64,000 nt of DNA from an uncultured Clostridia bacterium (GTDB lineage: Bacteria; Bacillota; Clostridia; Lachnospirales; CAG-274): contig CALWLD010000002.1 of the NCBI GenBank assembly GCA_944381435.1, positions 62,001-126,000 of the forward strand, written 5' to 3'. The position numbers were made by a program, and so were the translations under genes. Shown in pieces: positions 25,167 through 34,043 of the stretch (the first letter of the stretch is position 1; every line of letters starts with the position of its first letter). Under the pieces are notes generated by a model. That model searched no databases and was not told the DNA's origin. It saw only the letters and a program-made list of their open reading frames with translations.

Positions 25167-26144
25167 TTAATTATTAAATAATTCTGGGTATAAAAATTCT
25201 GCCATTTGTGAAAAAGCCTTTATAGAGTTTTCATTTGCTCTAGAGCTTGAGTTTTTATCTATTAAATATACCCTGTTATTTTTTACTGCATTTACATTTT
25301 CCCAGCCTGCTCTATTTTTTATATCTTTAATAGGGTCTTCTAAAAAGTCTGCGTTTGTAAATATAACATCTGGATTTTTAGCAATAATTTGCTCTTCAGA
25401 TACAGCAAGCCAACCGCTTTCTTCTCCAAATATATTAGTAGCTCCTAGCATATTTAACATATCATTTAAAAATGTATCTTGTCCAAATGTATAAGCATCT
25501 GGCATAGGAGATGTTTCAAAATATACTTTTAAAGGCTCTTTATCTTCTTTTTTATTTATCATTGCTAATGTATCTTCTATTTGTTTTTCAAAATCTTCAA
25601 CTATAGCTTGTGCTTCTTTTTCTTTGTTTGTAACTTTACCTATGTATAAAATATCTTCTTTTATACCTTCTATGCTGGTAGATGTAGGCACAACAGTTAC
25701 AAAAGAGCCCATCTCTACCATCGGTGCAAATGGGTCTGTGCCTTTAGATTTTGTCATACCTGTTCCAAAAATAATATCTGGCTCAAGAGCAACTATATTT
25801 TCTGCATCTGGGTTCATAATATCAAATACAGGTAAATCTTTATTTACGCCTTCAACTTCTAAAGAATATTTATCTACTGCTACCAAATTATCAGAAAGCC
25901 CTAAATTAACTAAAGTTTCTGTTATGCTAGGTGCTAAAGATATTATTTTATCAGTTTTTTCAGGAAGTACAACCTCATTGCCTTCTCTATCTATAACCTT
26001 GTTTTCTTCTTTATTTTCATTGTTTGAAATTTCTTGGCTTGTAAGCTCTGTGCTGTTTTCATTTTTTGTATTGTTGCTACAACCTGCTAATAACATAGAA
26101 AATGTTATAGCCAAAATTAACATAATATTTTTTAAATTTTTCAT
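25167..26144 (-). CDS. Corrinoid/iron-type ABC transporter substrate-binding lipoprotein (BtuF-like)
   Basis: 325 aa. Signal peptide with lipobox LLAGC, then a helical-backbone periplasmic-binding domain: EVVLPEKTDKIISLAPSITE, LGLSDNLVAVDKYS, MNPDAENIVALEPDIIFGTG, and a second lobe with MLGATNIFGEESGWLAVSEE. This fits the FecB/BtuF family. Its place between cobC and cobQ makes a corrinoid ligand likely. No permease or ATPase gene is in the operon, so partners must be encoded elsewhere. Confidence 0.87.
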   Translation of the reverse strand: MKNLKNIMLILAITFSMLLAGCSNNTKNENSTELTSQEISNNENKEENKVIDREGNEVVLPEKTDKIISLAPSITETLVNLGLSDNLVAVDKYSLEVEGVNKDLPVFDIMNPDAENIVALEPDIIFGTGMTKSKGTDPFAPMVEMGSFVTVVPTSTSIEGIKEDILYIGKVTNKEKEAQAIVEDFEKQIEDTLAMINKKEDKEPLKVYFETSPMPDAYTFGQDTFLNDMLNMLGATNIFGEESGWLAVSEEQIIAKNPDVIFTNADFLEDPIKDIKNRAGWENVNAVKNNRVYLIDKNSSSRANENSIKAFSQMAEFLYPELFNN

Positions 26145-26153
26145 TTTTTCCTC

Positions 26154-26756
26154 CTATATTTTATCATAAGTTATATCCTTATCTTTAATAGTTACAATAT
26201 ATCCTCTTGCATAGCTTGGTAAATAATCATAAAATGTTTTATTTTCTTCGTTAAATAAATGCATCATTATAACAGATATTACCCCACTATGACATATCAA
26301 AGCTACATTTTCAATGCTATTTTTAATACATTTTTTAATCAAATTATTAAAAGCATTAATAACTCTTTTTTCAAATTGTTTTTTATTTTCTCCGTTAGGT
26401 ACATTATTTTCTTCTATATTTTCTATCCATTTTTTATAATCTTCATTATTTTTTAATTCTTCATAGCTTTTAAGCTCAAAATCTCCAAAATTCATTTCTT
26501 TAAAGCCTTCTTCTATAACATAATCTACGTTACCATATAGTCTGTTTAATGTTTGTATAGTTCTTTTTAGCCCACTGGTTATAAAAAGACTAGGTTTTTC
26601 ATATTTTATTTCATTTTTTAGGTTTTCAATTTCTTTTATACCATCATAGCTTAATTCTATATCAGAAAAACCATAATATAGCTTTTGTTCGTTAGCATAA
26701 GTTTTTCCGTGCCTAATTAAGCTTATTTTTATTTCAGCTCCATTGGTATCCCACAA
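26154..26756 (-). CDS. cobC: Alpha-ribazole phosphatase-type histidine phosphatase (CobC)
   Basis: Removes the 5' phosphate of alpha-ribazole phosphate (or of adenosylcobalamin phosphate) in the last steps of B12 assembly. 200 aa of the phosphoglycerate-mutase-like family: ISLIRHGKTYANEQKLYYG with the catalytic histidine, FITSGLKRTIQTL, EGFKEMNFGDFE, and ALICHSGVISVIM. The start is TTG 26756 inside the end of the preceding gene (28-base overlap), with AAGGTGG ten bases upstream; no better start exists before RHG. Confidence 0.88.
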   Translation of the reverse strand: MWDTNGAEIKISLIRHGKTYANEQKLYYGFSDIELSYDGIKEIENLKNEIKYEKPSLFITSGLKRTIQTLNRLYGNVDYVIEEGFKEMNFGDFELKSYEELKNNEDYKKWIENIEENNVPNGENKKQFEKRVINAFNNLIKKCIKNSIENVALICHSGVISVIMMHLFNEENKTFYDYLPSYARGYIVTIKDKDITYDKI

Positions 26757-27109
26757 AATAATCTAACCACCTTATCACTGTTTTTAGATAATATAGAAAG
26801 GCAATGTCCAATGCTATCTCTTAATAAACGCATTTCATAATCTATAGGTACAATACCACAAGATATATCTTCACAAGTAATTATTTTGTCTTTAAATTTT
26901 TCTATATTATCTCTTATGTATATTATAGGCTCTTTCTTATTTTTTATCATAGCTAAAACAAATTTATCTATATTAGCTATAATTTTTTTATTGAAATCTA
27001 TATTTGTATTTTCATTATTACAAAAAAATATTTCTTCATCTTTGATTTTAAACTCTTCTTTAGCATAATCTAGTTTACCTTGATATGCACCACCTATAAT
27101 AAGAACCAT
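26729..27109 (-). CDS. CobU-like paralogue with degenerate Walker A
   Basis: 126 aa. Starts LIIGGAYQGKLDYAKEEF, resembling the CobU P-loop (GGxxSGKSxxAE) but with Leu where the Ser/Thr after GK should be and no preceding Ser. The end, CGIVPIDYEMRLLRDSIGHC and VVRLFCGIPMELK, matches the CobU/CobP C-terminal region (G-G-x-P, R-x-x-R, x-GIP). It lacks the His-containing guanylylation region that is present in the full cobU of this operon. It might be a regulatory or chaperone partner, or an ATP-binding relict. Sits 10 bases after cobS. Confidence 0.75.
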   Translation of the reverse strand: MVLIIGGAYQGKLDYAKEEFKIKDEEIFFCNNENTNIDFNKKIIANIDKFVLAMIKNKKEPIIYIRDNIEKFKDKIITCEDISCGIVPIDYEMRLLRDSIGHCLSILSKNSDKVVRLFCGIPMELK

Positions 27110-27119
27110 AAAAACCTCC

Positions 27120-27857
27120 TTATAATATAGCTAAAAATAATAAACTTGTGGCTGAGCTTGTTGTTATCATAAAGCCACATAAATCTCCAGAAATTCCTTT
27201 TAAATCCTTAATGCAAAAAACTCCAAAAAATATACAAGATAATATATTTATTAAAATTATTTTGTAAACATTAAAGTGATATGACAAAGCAAAAAATAAC
27301 ATTAAAATTAATAAAATTACAAAAAAATGTTTGTTGTTTAAATCTTTTTTAAAGCTAGCTATAAAACCTTCTTTAGATATAGGTTTTATTTTTATAATAA
27401 ATAAGCTAGTAATTCCTCTTGAAAATATAGGTATAAAAATTAAAGATAACAAGCTTTTATTAGCCTTTAATATTTCATAAATAGATATGTAATATACAAA
27501 AGCTATAATTAAAATACCTATTACAGCAAAAGCACCCACCAAAGAGTCTTTTAATATTTTATGCTTTTTTTCTAAGTTAGCACGAGAAAATATAGCATCG
27601 CAAGTGTCCATATATCCATCTATATGTATAAATCCACTTAAAAACAAAGGTATGAAACAAACTATTACTGTTTTTACAGTAAGAGGTATCAAAACCTTAC
27701 ATATTATATTTGTTAAAAAAAACCATATTAAGCCAATAGCCAACCCTACAAAAGATAGGTATATTATAATATATTTATAGTACTTTTCTTCCCATTCTAT
27801 ATAAGGCATAGGTATGGTCGTATACATAGAAAAGCACATTAAAATCCCCTTTAACAT
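27120..27857 (-). CDS. cobS: Adenosylcobinamide-GDP ribazoletransferase CobS
   Basis: Membrane enzyme joining adenosylcobinamide-GDP and alpha-ribazole (phosphate) to make B12. 245 aa, multi-span. Family marks: MCFSMYTTIPMP at the N-terminus, LSGFIHIDGYMDTCDAIFS (the acidic GxxHxDGxxDxxD site) and DSLVGAFAVIGI. ATG 27857 overlaps the cobU stop; an internal ATG 27839 has a stronger AAGGGGAT site but would lose the conserved first residues. Confidence 0.95.
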   Translation of the reverse strand: MLKGILMCFSMYTTIPMPYIEWEEKYYKYIIIYLSFVGLAIGLIWFFLTNIICKVLIPLTVKTVIVCFIPLFLSGFIHIDGYMDTCDAIFSRANLEKKHKILKDSLVGAFAVIGILIIAFVYYISIYEILKANKSLLSLIFIPIFSRGITSLFIIKIKPISKEGFIASFKKDLNNKHFFVILLILMLFFALSYHFNVYKIILINILSCIFFGVFCIKDLKGISGDLCGFMITTSSATSLLFLAIL

Positions 27858-28408
27858 AAATTTAATTTTTTAAACCTTTCTTCACCTTTATGAAATATAA
27901 CATTGTTATAACAAACTTCTATTAAAATATCTGCCTTTTTAGCACAAGCTTTATCTATAAAAGCTAATCCTTTTTTATAGTTATTAGTTATTTCATCATA
28001 TATAACACTATCAGAATAAATATAATCAGATACAATAACCATATTTTTAGCCTTAGACATTATATATAGCAAATCATCGCAAACTTTTTTATAAGAATCT
28101 TTTATAAAAGTATTATTATAAAACATTTCATTAGCCAACAAAGCTGTTACGCTATCTAATAAAAAAGTACCATTTAAGTTGCATATATTTTCTAGATTTT
28201 TTATATTATTATGTATTTCTACAGTGTTAAAAAACATATTTTTTCTATCTTCTCTATGTTTTTTTATCCTTTTATTGTCTTCTTCATCTGTTGGTTTCAT
28301 TGTAGCTATGTAATAAAAATCTTTGTCATTTTCTTTTAGGCTATATGCAATGTTTTCTGCTATTTTAGATTTACCATTTTTACACCCACCAGATATATAC
28401 ACTATCAT
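27851..28408 (-). CDS. cobU: Adenosylcobinamide kinase / guanylyltransferase CobU
   Basis: Phosphorylates adenosylcobinamide and adds GMP to it. 185 aa. P-loop YISGGCKNGKSKIAENIA, then IATMKPTDEEDNKRIKKHRE with the guanylylated histidine, TFLLDSVTALLANEMF, and the family end region GLAFIDKACAKKADILIEV. Start: ATG 28408 lies seven bases after AGGTG; the GTG at 28417 is inside that site. Nine bases after cobT, overlapping cobS. Confidence 0.92.
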   Translation of the reverse strand: MIVYISGGCKNGKSKIAENIAYSLKENDKDFYYIATMKPTDEEDNKRIKKHREDRKNMFFNTVEIHNNIKNLENICNLNGTFLLDSVTALLANEMFYNNTFIKDSYKKVCDDLLYIMSKAKNMVIVSDYIYSDSVIYDEITNNYKKGLAFIDKACAKKADILIEVCYNNVIFHKGEERFKKLNLC

Positions 28409-28417
28409 AAAAAACAC

Positions 28418-29485
28418 CTACTTTAATTTTTGTAAATAACTTGTATCTATTTTAGCCTCTTCAAATGTTGCCATATTTTTAAACATAGCAACCGCTCCAT
28501 CTATTATAGAAAACATTAAAGGACATCCGCTACCTTCGCCTAGCCTCATTTTCAAATCTAAATATACAGGTAAATTTATTTCTTCTAAAGCTAGTAAATA
28601 ACCTTTTTCCATAGATTTGTGAGATAAAAATACATAATCTTTAATATTTTCATTTAGCCTTATAGCACACAAACAAGAAACTATAGCTATAAACCCATCT
28701 ACAACAATAGGTATATTATTATAAGCACAACCTATAAAAACACCTATCATAGCACATATATCAAACCCACCTACTTTTGCTAAAACATCTAAAACATCAT
28801 CTTTGTTAGGCTTATGTTTTTTAATAGCATCTTTTATTACTCTTACTTTATTTTCGTAAGCCTCATTTGTAAGTCCAGCCCCTAACCCAACTGCTTTTTG
28901 TATATCATCATCTTTTAAACCTAATATAGCCGCTAAAACTGCACTACTTGTAGTTGTGTTGCCAATACCCATTTCTCCTGTGCCTATTATTTTATAGCCA
29001 TTTTTTTTAGCATCATTTGCAAGCTCTATACCAATATTTATAGCTTGTTTAGCTTCATTTATTGTCATTGCTTGTTCTTTTAAGAAATTGTTAGTGCCAT
29101 TTCTTATTTTTTTATTTATAAGCTTTGGGTGGTTTATATTGTATTTTATACCAACATCACAAACCAAAACATCTGTATTAAATTGTTTTGCTATAACAGC
29201 TACACCTGTTTTACCTTCTAAAATATTTATAGTTTGTATAGCTGTTACTTCTTGTGGTGTAGATGCAACATTTTCTTCTACAATGCCATTATCGCTAGAT
29301 AGAACAATTATAGCTCTTTTATCTGTGTTTATATCTAAGGTATTATAAATGCTACATAATTTAGCAGATATTTCTTCAAGTTCACCTAAACTACCTAAAG
29401 GTTTTGCTAAAAAATCTATATGTTTTTTAGCCTCAATATATATTTCTTTATTTGTAGGTTTTATACCTTGTAAATATTTTTCCAT
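28418..29485 (-). CDS. cobT: Nicotinate-nucleotide:dimethylbenzimidazole phosphoribosyltransferase CobT
   Basis: Activates the lower-ligand base to alpha-ribazole phosphate. 355 aa, full length. Visible: LAKPLGSLGELEEIS, IIVLSSDNGIVEENVASTP, TGEMGIGNTTTSSAVLA, and the C-terminal LRLGEG-type motif MRLGEGSGCPLMFSIIDGAV, which carries the catalytic glutamate. First gene of the operon; its ribosome-binding site AGGTG lies right behind the riboswitch terminator. No dimethylbenzimidazole synthesis gene is seen, so the base used is unknown. Confidence 0.97.
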   Translation of the reverse strand: MEKYLQGIKPTNKEIYIEAKKHIDFLAKPLGSLGELEEISAKLCSIYNTLDINTDKRAIIVLSSDNGIVEENVASTPQEVTAIQTINILEGKTGVAVIAKQFNTDVLVCDVGIKYNINHPKLINKKIRNGTNNFLKEQAMTINEAKQAINIGIELANDAKKNGYKIIGTGEMGIGNTTTSSAVLAAILGLKDDDIQKAVGLGAGLTNEAYENKVRVIKDAIKKHKPNKDDVLDVLAKVGGFDICAMIGVFIGCAYNNIPIVVDGFIAIVSCLCAIRLNENIKDYVFLSHKSMEKGYLLALEEINLPVYLDLKMRLGEGSGCPLMFSIIDGAVAMFKNMATFEEAKIDTSYLQKLK

Positions 29486-29498
29486 ATTTTACACCTAA

Positions 29499-29525
29499 AA
29501 AAGCTTTAGGAAATACCTAAAGCTT
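29499..29525 (-). terminator. Riboswitch expression platform: intrinsic terminator before cobT
   Basis: On the minus strand AAGCTTTAGG, a 5-nt loop TATTT, CCTAAAGCTT, then TTTTTT, ending 4 bases before the AGGTG site of cobT. Placed 3' of the aptamer, it should stop transcription when cobalamin is bound. Confidence 0.85.
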
Positions 29526-29647
29526 ATAACTTTCTATTTTTATTTAACATATAAAATAATTATACAGTATAAATCATACAGTATAAATTATAAAATAGAT
29601 AAGCTATAAACCCCAACCCCTTGTGAGCTTTAAAACTGTAGCTTGAA

Positions 29648-29815
29648 AATTGGCAGGTCTTCCGACTAAGAAATCATCATTTATTCAAGGCCTTCTCGAA
29701 AAAATCAATGGCATAAAGTATGAATAAACTCCTTCATCACGGCAGCAAGGACTGTTTAAGAATTTCACTTAATTCCCTATTATCGTTAAAAAACGCACCA
29801 ACAAGCATATCTTAA
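29648..29815 (-). promoter_or_regulatory. Cobalamin (AdoCbl) riboswitch
   Basis: The minus strand carries the classical B12-box elements in order: GGTGC, AATAGGGAA, GTGAAATTC, a CCTTGCTGCCGTGATGAAGG core (close to the consensus GCTGCCGC-type box), GCCATTG, GAAGGC, GATGATTTCTTAGTCGGAAG and GACCTGCC. It sits between a SigA promoter and a terminator in front of cobT, so it is a transcription-attenuating OFF switch. Whether it prefers adenosyl- or other cobalamins is not determinable by eye. Confidence 0.97.
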
Positions 29816-29837
29816 TATTTAATTTTTTAACTATATT

Positions 29838-29866
29838 AGTATAATATCTAATTAATATATTGTCAA
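29838..29866 (-). promoter_or_regulatory. SigA-type promoter of the cobalamin operon
   Basis: Minus-strand TTGACA (29866-29861), 17-base spacer, TATACT (29843-29838). Expected transcript start is near 29831, about 15-30 bases before the riboswitch aptamer. Confidence 0.85.
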
Positions 29867-29938
29867 TGTGTTTTAAATATAAATCTAATTTATAAATAAA
29901 AATAAGATAATCATATAACATAGCATTTTTAGGTAAAT

Positions 29939-29970
29939 AAAACCACCTATTTTAAAAAATAGGTGGTTTT
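29939..29970 (-). terminator. Intrinsic terminator of the sigA operon
   Basis: 15-bp stem AAAACCACCTATTTT with its complement and a 2-nt or slightly larger loop, 3 bases after the sigA stop, with T-rich arm end and ATTTA following on the minus strand. Confidence 0.8.
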
Positions 29971-29973
29971 ATT

Positions 29974-31134
29974 TTAATCTAAATAATCTCTAAGTTTTTT
30001 ACTTCTGCTAGGGTGTCTTAGCTTTCTAAGGGCTTTCGCCTCTATTTGACGTATTCTTTCTCTAGTAACATTAAATTCTTTTCCTACTTCTTCTAGGGTT
30101 CTAGCACGACCATCATCTAGCCCAAACCTAAGCCTTAAAACTTTTTCTTCACGGTCTGTAAGGGTATCTAATACCTCTATTAATTGTTCTTTTAATAAAG
30201 TAAAGGCTGCTGCATCTGATGGTGCTGCTACCTCTTCATCTGGTATAAAATCACCAAGATGGCTATCTTCTTCTTCCCCTATAGGTGTTTCTAAAGAAAC
30301 TGGTTCTTGAGCAATTTTTCTTATTTCTCTAACTTTTTCTATAGGCATATCCATTTCTTTAGCAAGCTCTTCATCTGATGGCTCTCTACCATATTCTTGT
30401 AAAAGTTGTCTTGATATACGTATAAGCTTATTTATAGTTTCTACCATATGAACAGGTATTCTTATAGTTCTTGCTTGGTCTGCAATAGCTCTTGTTATAG
30501 CTTGTCTTATCCACCAAGTTGCATAAGTACTAAACTTAAAGCCTTTTTTATAGTCAAATTTTTCAACAGCTTTTATAAGCCCTAGGTTACCTTCTTGTAT
30601 AAGGTCTAAAAATAACATACCTCTACCAACGTATCTTTTAGCAATACTTACAACAAGCCTAAGGTTAGCCTCTGCAAGTCTTTTTCTAGCAACTTCATCG
30701 CCTTCAGCCATTCTTTTAGCAAGCTCCATCTCTTCATCTGGGCTTAACAAATCAACCTTACCTATTTCTTTTAAGTACATTCTAACGTGGTCATCTATGT
30801 TTATGCTTGTATCTAATAAAGATAAATCCATATCTTTTTCTAAATTTTCTAAAGATTCTAGGTTATCTAAATTTTCTAAAGATTCTAAAGCATCTATATC
30901 TTCTAAAGAGTCCATAATATCATCTTTGTTATCTTCCATCAACTCTATGTCAATAACCTCAATATTTTGCATCTCTAAATATTCATATATTTTATCTAAA
31001 TGTTCAGGCTCTAGCTCTATATCTGATAAAATATTCATCATATCTTTGTATTTTATAACACCTTTTTTCTTTTTACCTAAAGATATAAGTTCTTTAATTT
31101 TGTTAGTAAACAAAGTTTCATCTATAGTTTTCAA
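29974..31134 (-). CDS. rpoD: Primary sigma factor SigA (RpoD)
   Basis: Housekeeping sigma of RNA polymerase. 386 aa. Region 1.1-like N-terminus, an acidic Leu/Glu/Asn-rich linker of short repeats ([17 protein letters not shown]), region 1.2-2 with [35 protein letters not shown], the -10 recognising [17 protein letters not shown], and region 4.2 with [20 protein letters not shown]. Start: the TTG at 31152 precedes the AAAGGAAG site; TTG 31134, after that site, is preferred. Follows dnaG by about 20 bases, the macromolecular-synthesis operon order. Confidence 0.97.
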   Translation of the reverse strand: MKTIDETLFTNKIKELISLGKKKKGVIKYKDMMNILSDIELEPEHLDKIYEYLEMQNIEVIDIELMEDNKDDIMDSLEDIDALESLENLDNLESLENLEKDMDLSLLDTSINIDDHVRMYLKEIGKVDLLSPDEEMELAKRMAEGDEVARKRLAEANLRLVVSIAKRYVGRGMLFLDLIQEGNLGLIKAVEKFDYKKGFKFSTYATWWIRQAITRAIADQARTIRIPVHMVETINKLIRISRQLLQEYGREPSDEELAKEMDMPIEKVREIRKIAQEPVSLETPIGEEEDSHLGDFIPDEEVAAPSDAAAFTLLKEQLIEVLDTLTDREEKVLRLRFGLDDGRARTLEEVGKEFNVTRERIRQIEAKALRKLRHPSRSKKLRDYLD

Positions 31135-31154
31135 TTTTTTTCTTCCTTTCAATA

Positions 31155-32912
31155 TTATAGATTAATATATAAATTTTCAAATAATTTTTTATCTTTTAAG
31201 GCTTTTTGTACAATTTCTATATTTTTTTCTTCTAATATAACTTTATCAAAATAAGCCTTTTTTATAATTTTGACTTGGTCGTTTATAATTTTTTCCAAGT
31301 TATCGTTGTTAGAAAAATCTATCTTTTGCATAAAAACTTTTGATATCTTTTTCTGTTCTTCTATATCATCAAATTTTAATGTTATTTCAGCAGGATATAT
31401 AGGTAAATTATTTTCATAATATTCATATATAAGGGAAACAAACTTAACGTATACTTGGTCTATAAAATCCTCTGGGTTTATATATTTTTTTAATTTGTTA
31501 TAAATATTAAGGTTAGTGGCTAATATATACATTATACTTTGTTTTGCCTCTTCTAGTTTATTATTTTGTATATTATTTTTTTTATTTATCCTTTTATTTT
31601 CTATTTTAGGCATTTTTTCATTGTTTGATAAAATAAGGTTAATTTCTTGTAAAATAGCATCTTTAGATATGCCCGTTATAGCACTTGCTTCATCTATAAA
31701 AACATCTCTTTCCACAGGACTTTCTAAAGATGAAATTATGTTAGATACTTCTTTTGTAAAATCTACTTTTTGTATAGCATCATTTAAATTGTATTCTTTC
31801 ATTTTTTGTTCAATTTGAAAAGATATGTAGCTTTTTGCGTTATTTAGAAATTTTATAAAATTATTAGCTCCAAATGTTTTTATGTATTCATCAGGGTCTT
31901 TAGCATTTTCTATTTGTACAACTTTTACATATATACCGTTTTGTATTAAAATAGGTATAGCTCTAAGGGTGGCTTTTATACCTGCATCATCACTATCAAA
32001 AAGTAATATAACTTTATTGGCATATTTTTTTAGTAATTTTATATGGTTTTCATTAAATGCTGTACCTAACGCTGCAACAACATTTGTTATTCCAATTTGA
32101 TATAAAGATATAACATCTATATAACCTTCTACAAGTATAAGCTCTTTATTTTTTGTATTTTTTGCTATGTTTATGCTATATAAATTATAGCTTTTATTAA
32201 ATATAGGTGTATCTGGTGAATTTAGATATTTTGCACTAGATTTATTGTTTGTTAAGTCTCTGCCTCCAAAGGCTATAACACGCCCTTGTGTATCTATTAT
32301 GGGGAACATAAGCCTTCCAAAAAATCTATCAAAGAAGGTGTTGTTTTTGCTTTTTATAACAAGCCCACTTTCTAATATAATATTATCATCATAGCCTTTT
32401 TCTTTTAAAAATGTGTATATATCATCTTTTTTAAATAAAGAAAACCCAAGCCCAAATTTTGTTCTTACATTTTGTTTAATTTTACGGTTATCTAAATATT
32501 CTCTAGCTATATCACCTTGAGGAGTTAATAAGTTTTCATAAAATTTTTTAGCCACAAGTTTATGTATGTCGTATAAAATTTTCTTTTTTTCTAGAAGTTT
32601 ATCATCTGTTTTTTGGTTGGGTGAAGGTAATTGATAATTTATTCTGTCTGCAAGGTATTTTAATGTATCTAAAAAATCATAGTTTTCTATATCCATAATA
32701 AAGTTAAAAACTGTGCCAGATGCACCACAACCAAAGCAATGATAAAGCTGTTTATCTGGGCTTACAGAAAAAGAAGGAGTGCTTTCTTTATGAAATGGAC
32801 ATAAACCTATATAAGAACTACCACGTTGCTTTAACGGGGTATAGCTATTTATAACTTCAACTATGTCATTACCAAACCTAACCTCTTCTATAATATCATC
32901 AGAATATCTCAT
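31155..32912 (-). CDS. dnaG: DNA primase
   Basis: Makes RNA primers at the replication fork. 585 aa. CHC2 zinc finger [17 protein letters not shown]...CFGCG (Cys/His ligands), RNA-polymerase core with FGLGFS and FGGRDL, TOPRIM motifs [10 protein letters not shown] and [12 protein letters not shown], and a C-terminal helicase-interaction region of low conservation. ATG 32912. Forms the dgt-dnaG-sigA group; 65 bases separate it from dgt. Confidence 0.97.
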   Translation of the reverse strand: MRYSDDIIEEVRFGNDIVEVINSYTPLKQRGSSYIGLCPFHKESTPSFSVSPDKQLYHCFGCGASGTVFNFIMDIENYDFLDTLKYLADRINYQLPSPNQKTDDKLLEKKKILYDIHKLVAKKFYENLLTPQGDIAREYLDNRKIKQNVRTKFGLGFSLFKKDDIYTFLKEKGYDDNIILESGLVIKSKNNTFFDRFFGRLMFPIIDTQGRVIAFGGRDLTNNKSSAKYLNSPDTPIFNKSYNLYSINIAKNTKNKELILVEGYIDVISLYQIGITNVVAALGTAFNENHIKLLKKYANKVILLFDSDDAGIKATLRAIPILIQNGIYVKVVQIENAKDPDEYIKTFGANNFIKFLNNAKSYISFQIEQKMKEYNLNDAIQKVDFTKEVSNIISSLESPVERDVFIDEASAITGISKDAILQEINLILSNNEKMPKIENKRINKKNNIQNNKLEEAKQSIMYILATNLNIYNKLKKYINPEDFIDQVYVKFVSLIYEYYENNLPIYPAEITLKFDDIEEQKKISKVFMQKIDFSNNDNLEKIINDQVKIIKKAYFDKVILEEKNIEIVQKALKDKKLFENLYINL

Positions 32913-32977
32913 AAATACATTATCTCCATCTCCTATTCGTTATATATACTTATTCGACAATTATTACAAAACTCCTT

Positions 32978-33973
32978 TTAATATTTACCCATAACTTCAT
33001 TTTCATATATTTTTATAGCATACCTATCTGTCATACCTGCAATATAGTCACATATAGCACGTTCTTTATCTTCACCATTTTTGCATATGTTAGTAAATTC
33101 TTCAGGTACTTTATCAAAATTGTTATAATAATAATCATAAATTTCTTTTATAATAAATTTAAAGTTTTTTCTTTCCTCTGCTAACATACCTGTGCTATAT
33201 ACGTTATCAAATAAAAACTTTCTAAGCCTATACATACAAGCTTTAATTTCTTTAGTCATAATAATATCATTTTTATCATAGCTATTTTTTATTATATCTC
33301 GAATTAAAAAATTTATAATTTCTCTTGGAGTGTTTCCTAAAATATCTAAACATTCTTTAGGTAAATCTTTATGTTTTAAAATACCTGCTCTTATAGCATC
33401 ATCTATATCGTGGTTTATATATGCTATCTTATCTGATATTTGTACTATTTTACCTTCTAAGGTAGATGGTTTGCATTTCCCCCTATGATTTAATATCCCA
33501 TCTAACACTTCTTTTGTTAAGTTAAGCCCTTCACCATTTTTTTCTATTTTTTGTACAACTCTTACGCTTTGATGGTTATGTTCAAATCCTTTTTCTAATA
33601 TTTCATTTAAAACATCTTCTCCTAAATGCCCAAAAGGAGTATGCCCTAAGTCGTGGCCTAAAGCAATAGCTTCTGTAAGGTCTTCGTTTAAAAACAAGGC
33701 ACTAGCTATAGTTCTAGCTATTTGAGAAACTTCTAAGGTATGGGTTATTCTTGTTCTAAAATGGTCTCCTTCTGGTGAAATAAAAACTTGTGTTTTATGC
33801 ATTAATCTTCTAAAAGCTTTACTATGTATGATTCTATCTCTATCTCTTTGAAAGCAAGTTCTAATATCACATTCTTCTTCTTTTTTAAACCTACCTAAAC
33901 TATTTTTACTTTTAGTAGCAAAAACACTCAAATTTTGCTCTTCTAGTAGTTCTTTTTTCTCTCTAATATTCAT
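32978..33973 (-). CDS. dgt: Deoxyguanosinetriphosphate triphosphohydrolase-like HD protein
   Basis: Hydrolyses dNTPs to deoxynucleoside and triphosphate. 331 aa. Visible: FQRDRDRIIHSKAFRRLMHK, TRITHTLEVSQIAR and the HD pair in ALGHDLGHTPFGHLGE, plus ISDKIAYINHDIDDAIR. This is the shorter Firmicute type. ATG 33973 has AGGAGGTG eight bases upstream; the longer frame from 33994 begins before this site. Located before dnaG as in many clostridia. Confidence 0.94.
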   Translation of the reverse strand: MNIREKKELLEEQNLSVFATKSKNSLGRFKKEEECDIRTCFQRDRDRIIHSKAFRRLMHKTQVFISPEGDHFRTRITHTLEVSQIARTIASALFLNEDLTEAIALGHDLGHTPFGHLGEDVLNEILEKGFEHNHQSVRVVQKIEKNGEGLNLTKEVLDGILNHRGKCKPSTLEGKIVQISDKIAYINHDIDDAIRAGILKHKDLPKECLDILGNTPREIINFLIRDIIKNSYDKNDIIMTKEIKACMYRLRKFLFDNVYSTGMLAEERKNFKFIIKEIYDYYYNNFDKVPEEFTNICKNGEDKERAICDYIAGMTDRYAIKIYENEVMGKY

Positions 33974-34043
33974 AAAACACCTCCTAAAATACAATTTTCT
34001 ATATTATTTTTATTTTACAAAAAGTATAAAAACCCTTTTATTT

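Larger units (their letters stand above)
29486..29973. other. 488-base regulatory gap between sigA and cobT
   Basis: Holds, in minus-strand order: the sigA terminator, the cob promoter, the cobalamin riboswitch and its terminator platform, each listed separately. Between 29867 and 29938 and between 29526 and 29647 nothing further was recognised. Confidence 0.8.

Noticed and set aside
29530..29640. A further riboswitch or small gene downstream of the cobalamin aptamer
   Set aside because: No start codon with a site and no second aptamer motif; it is probably only the spacer of the expression platform.
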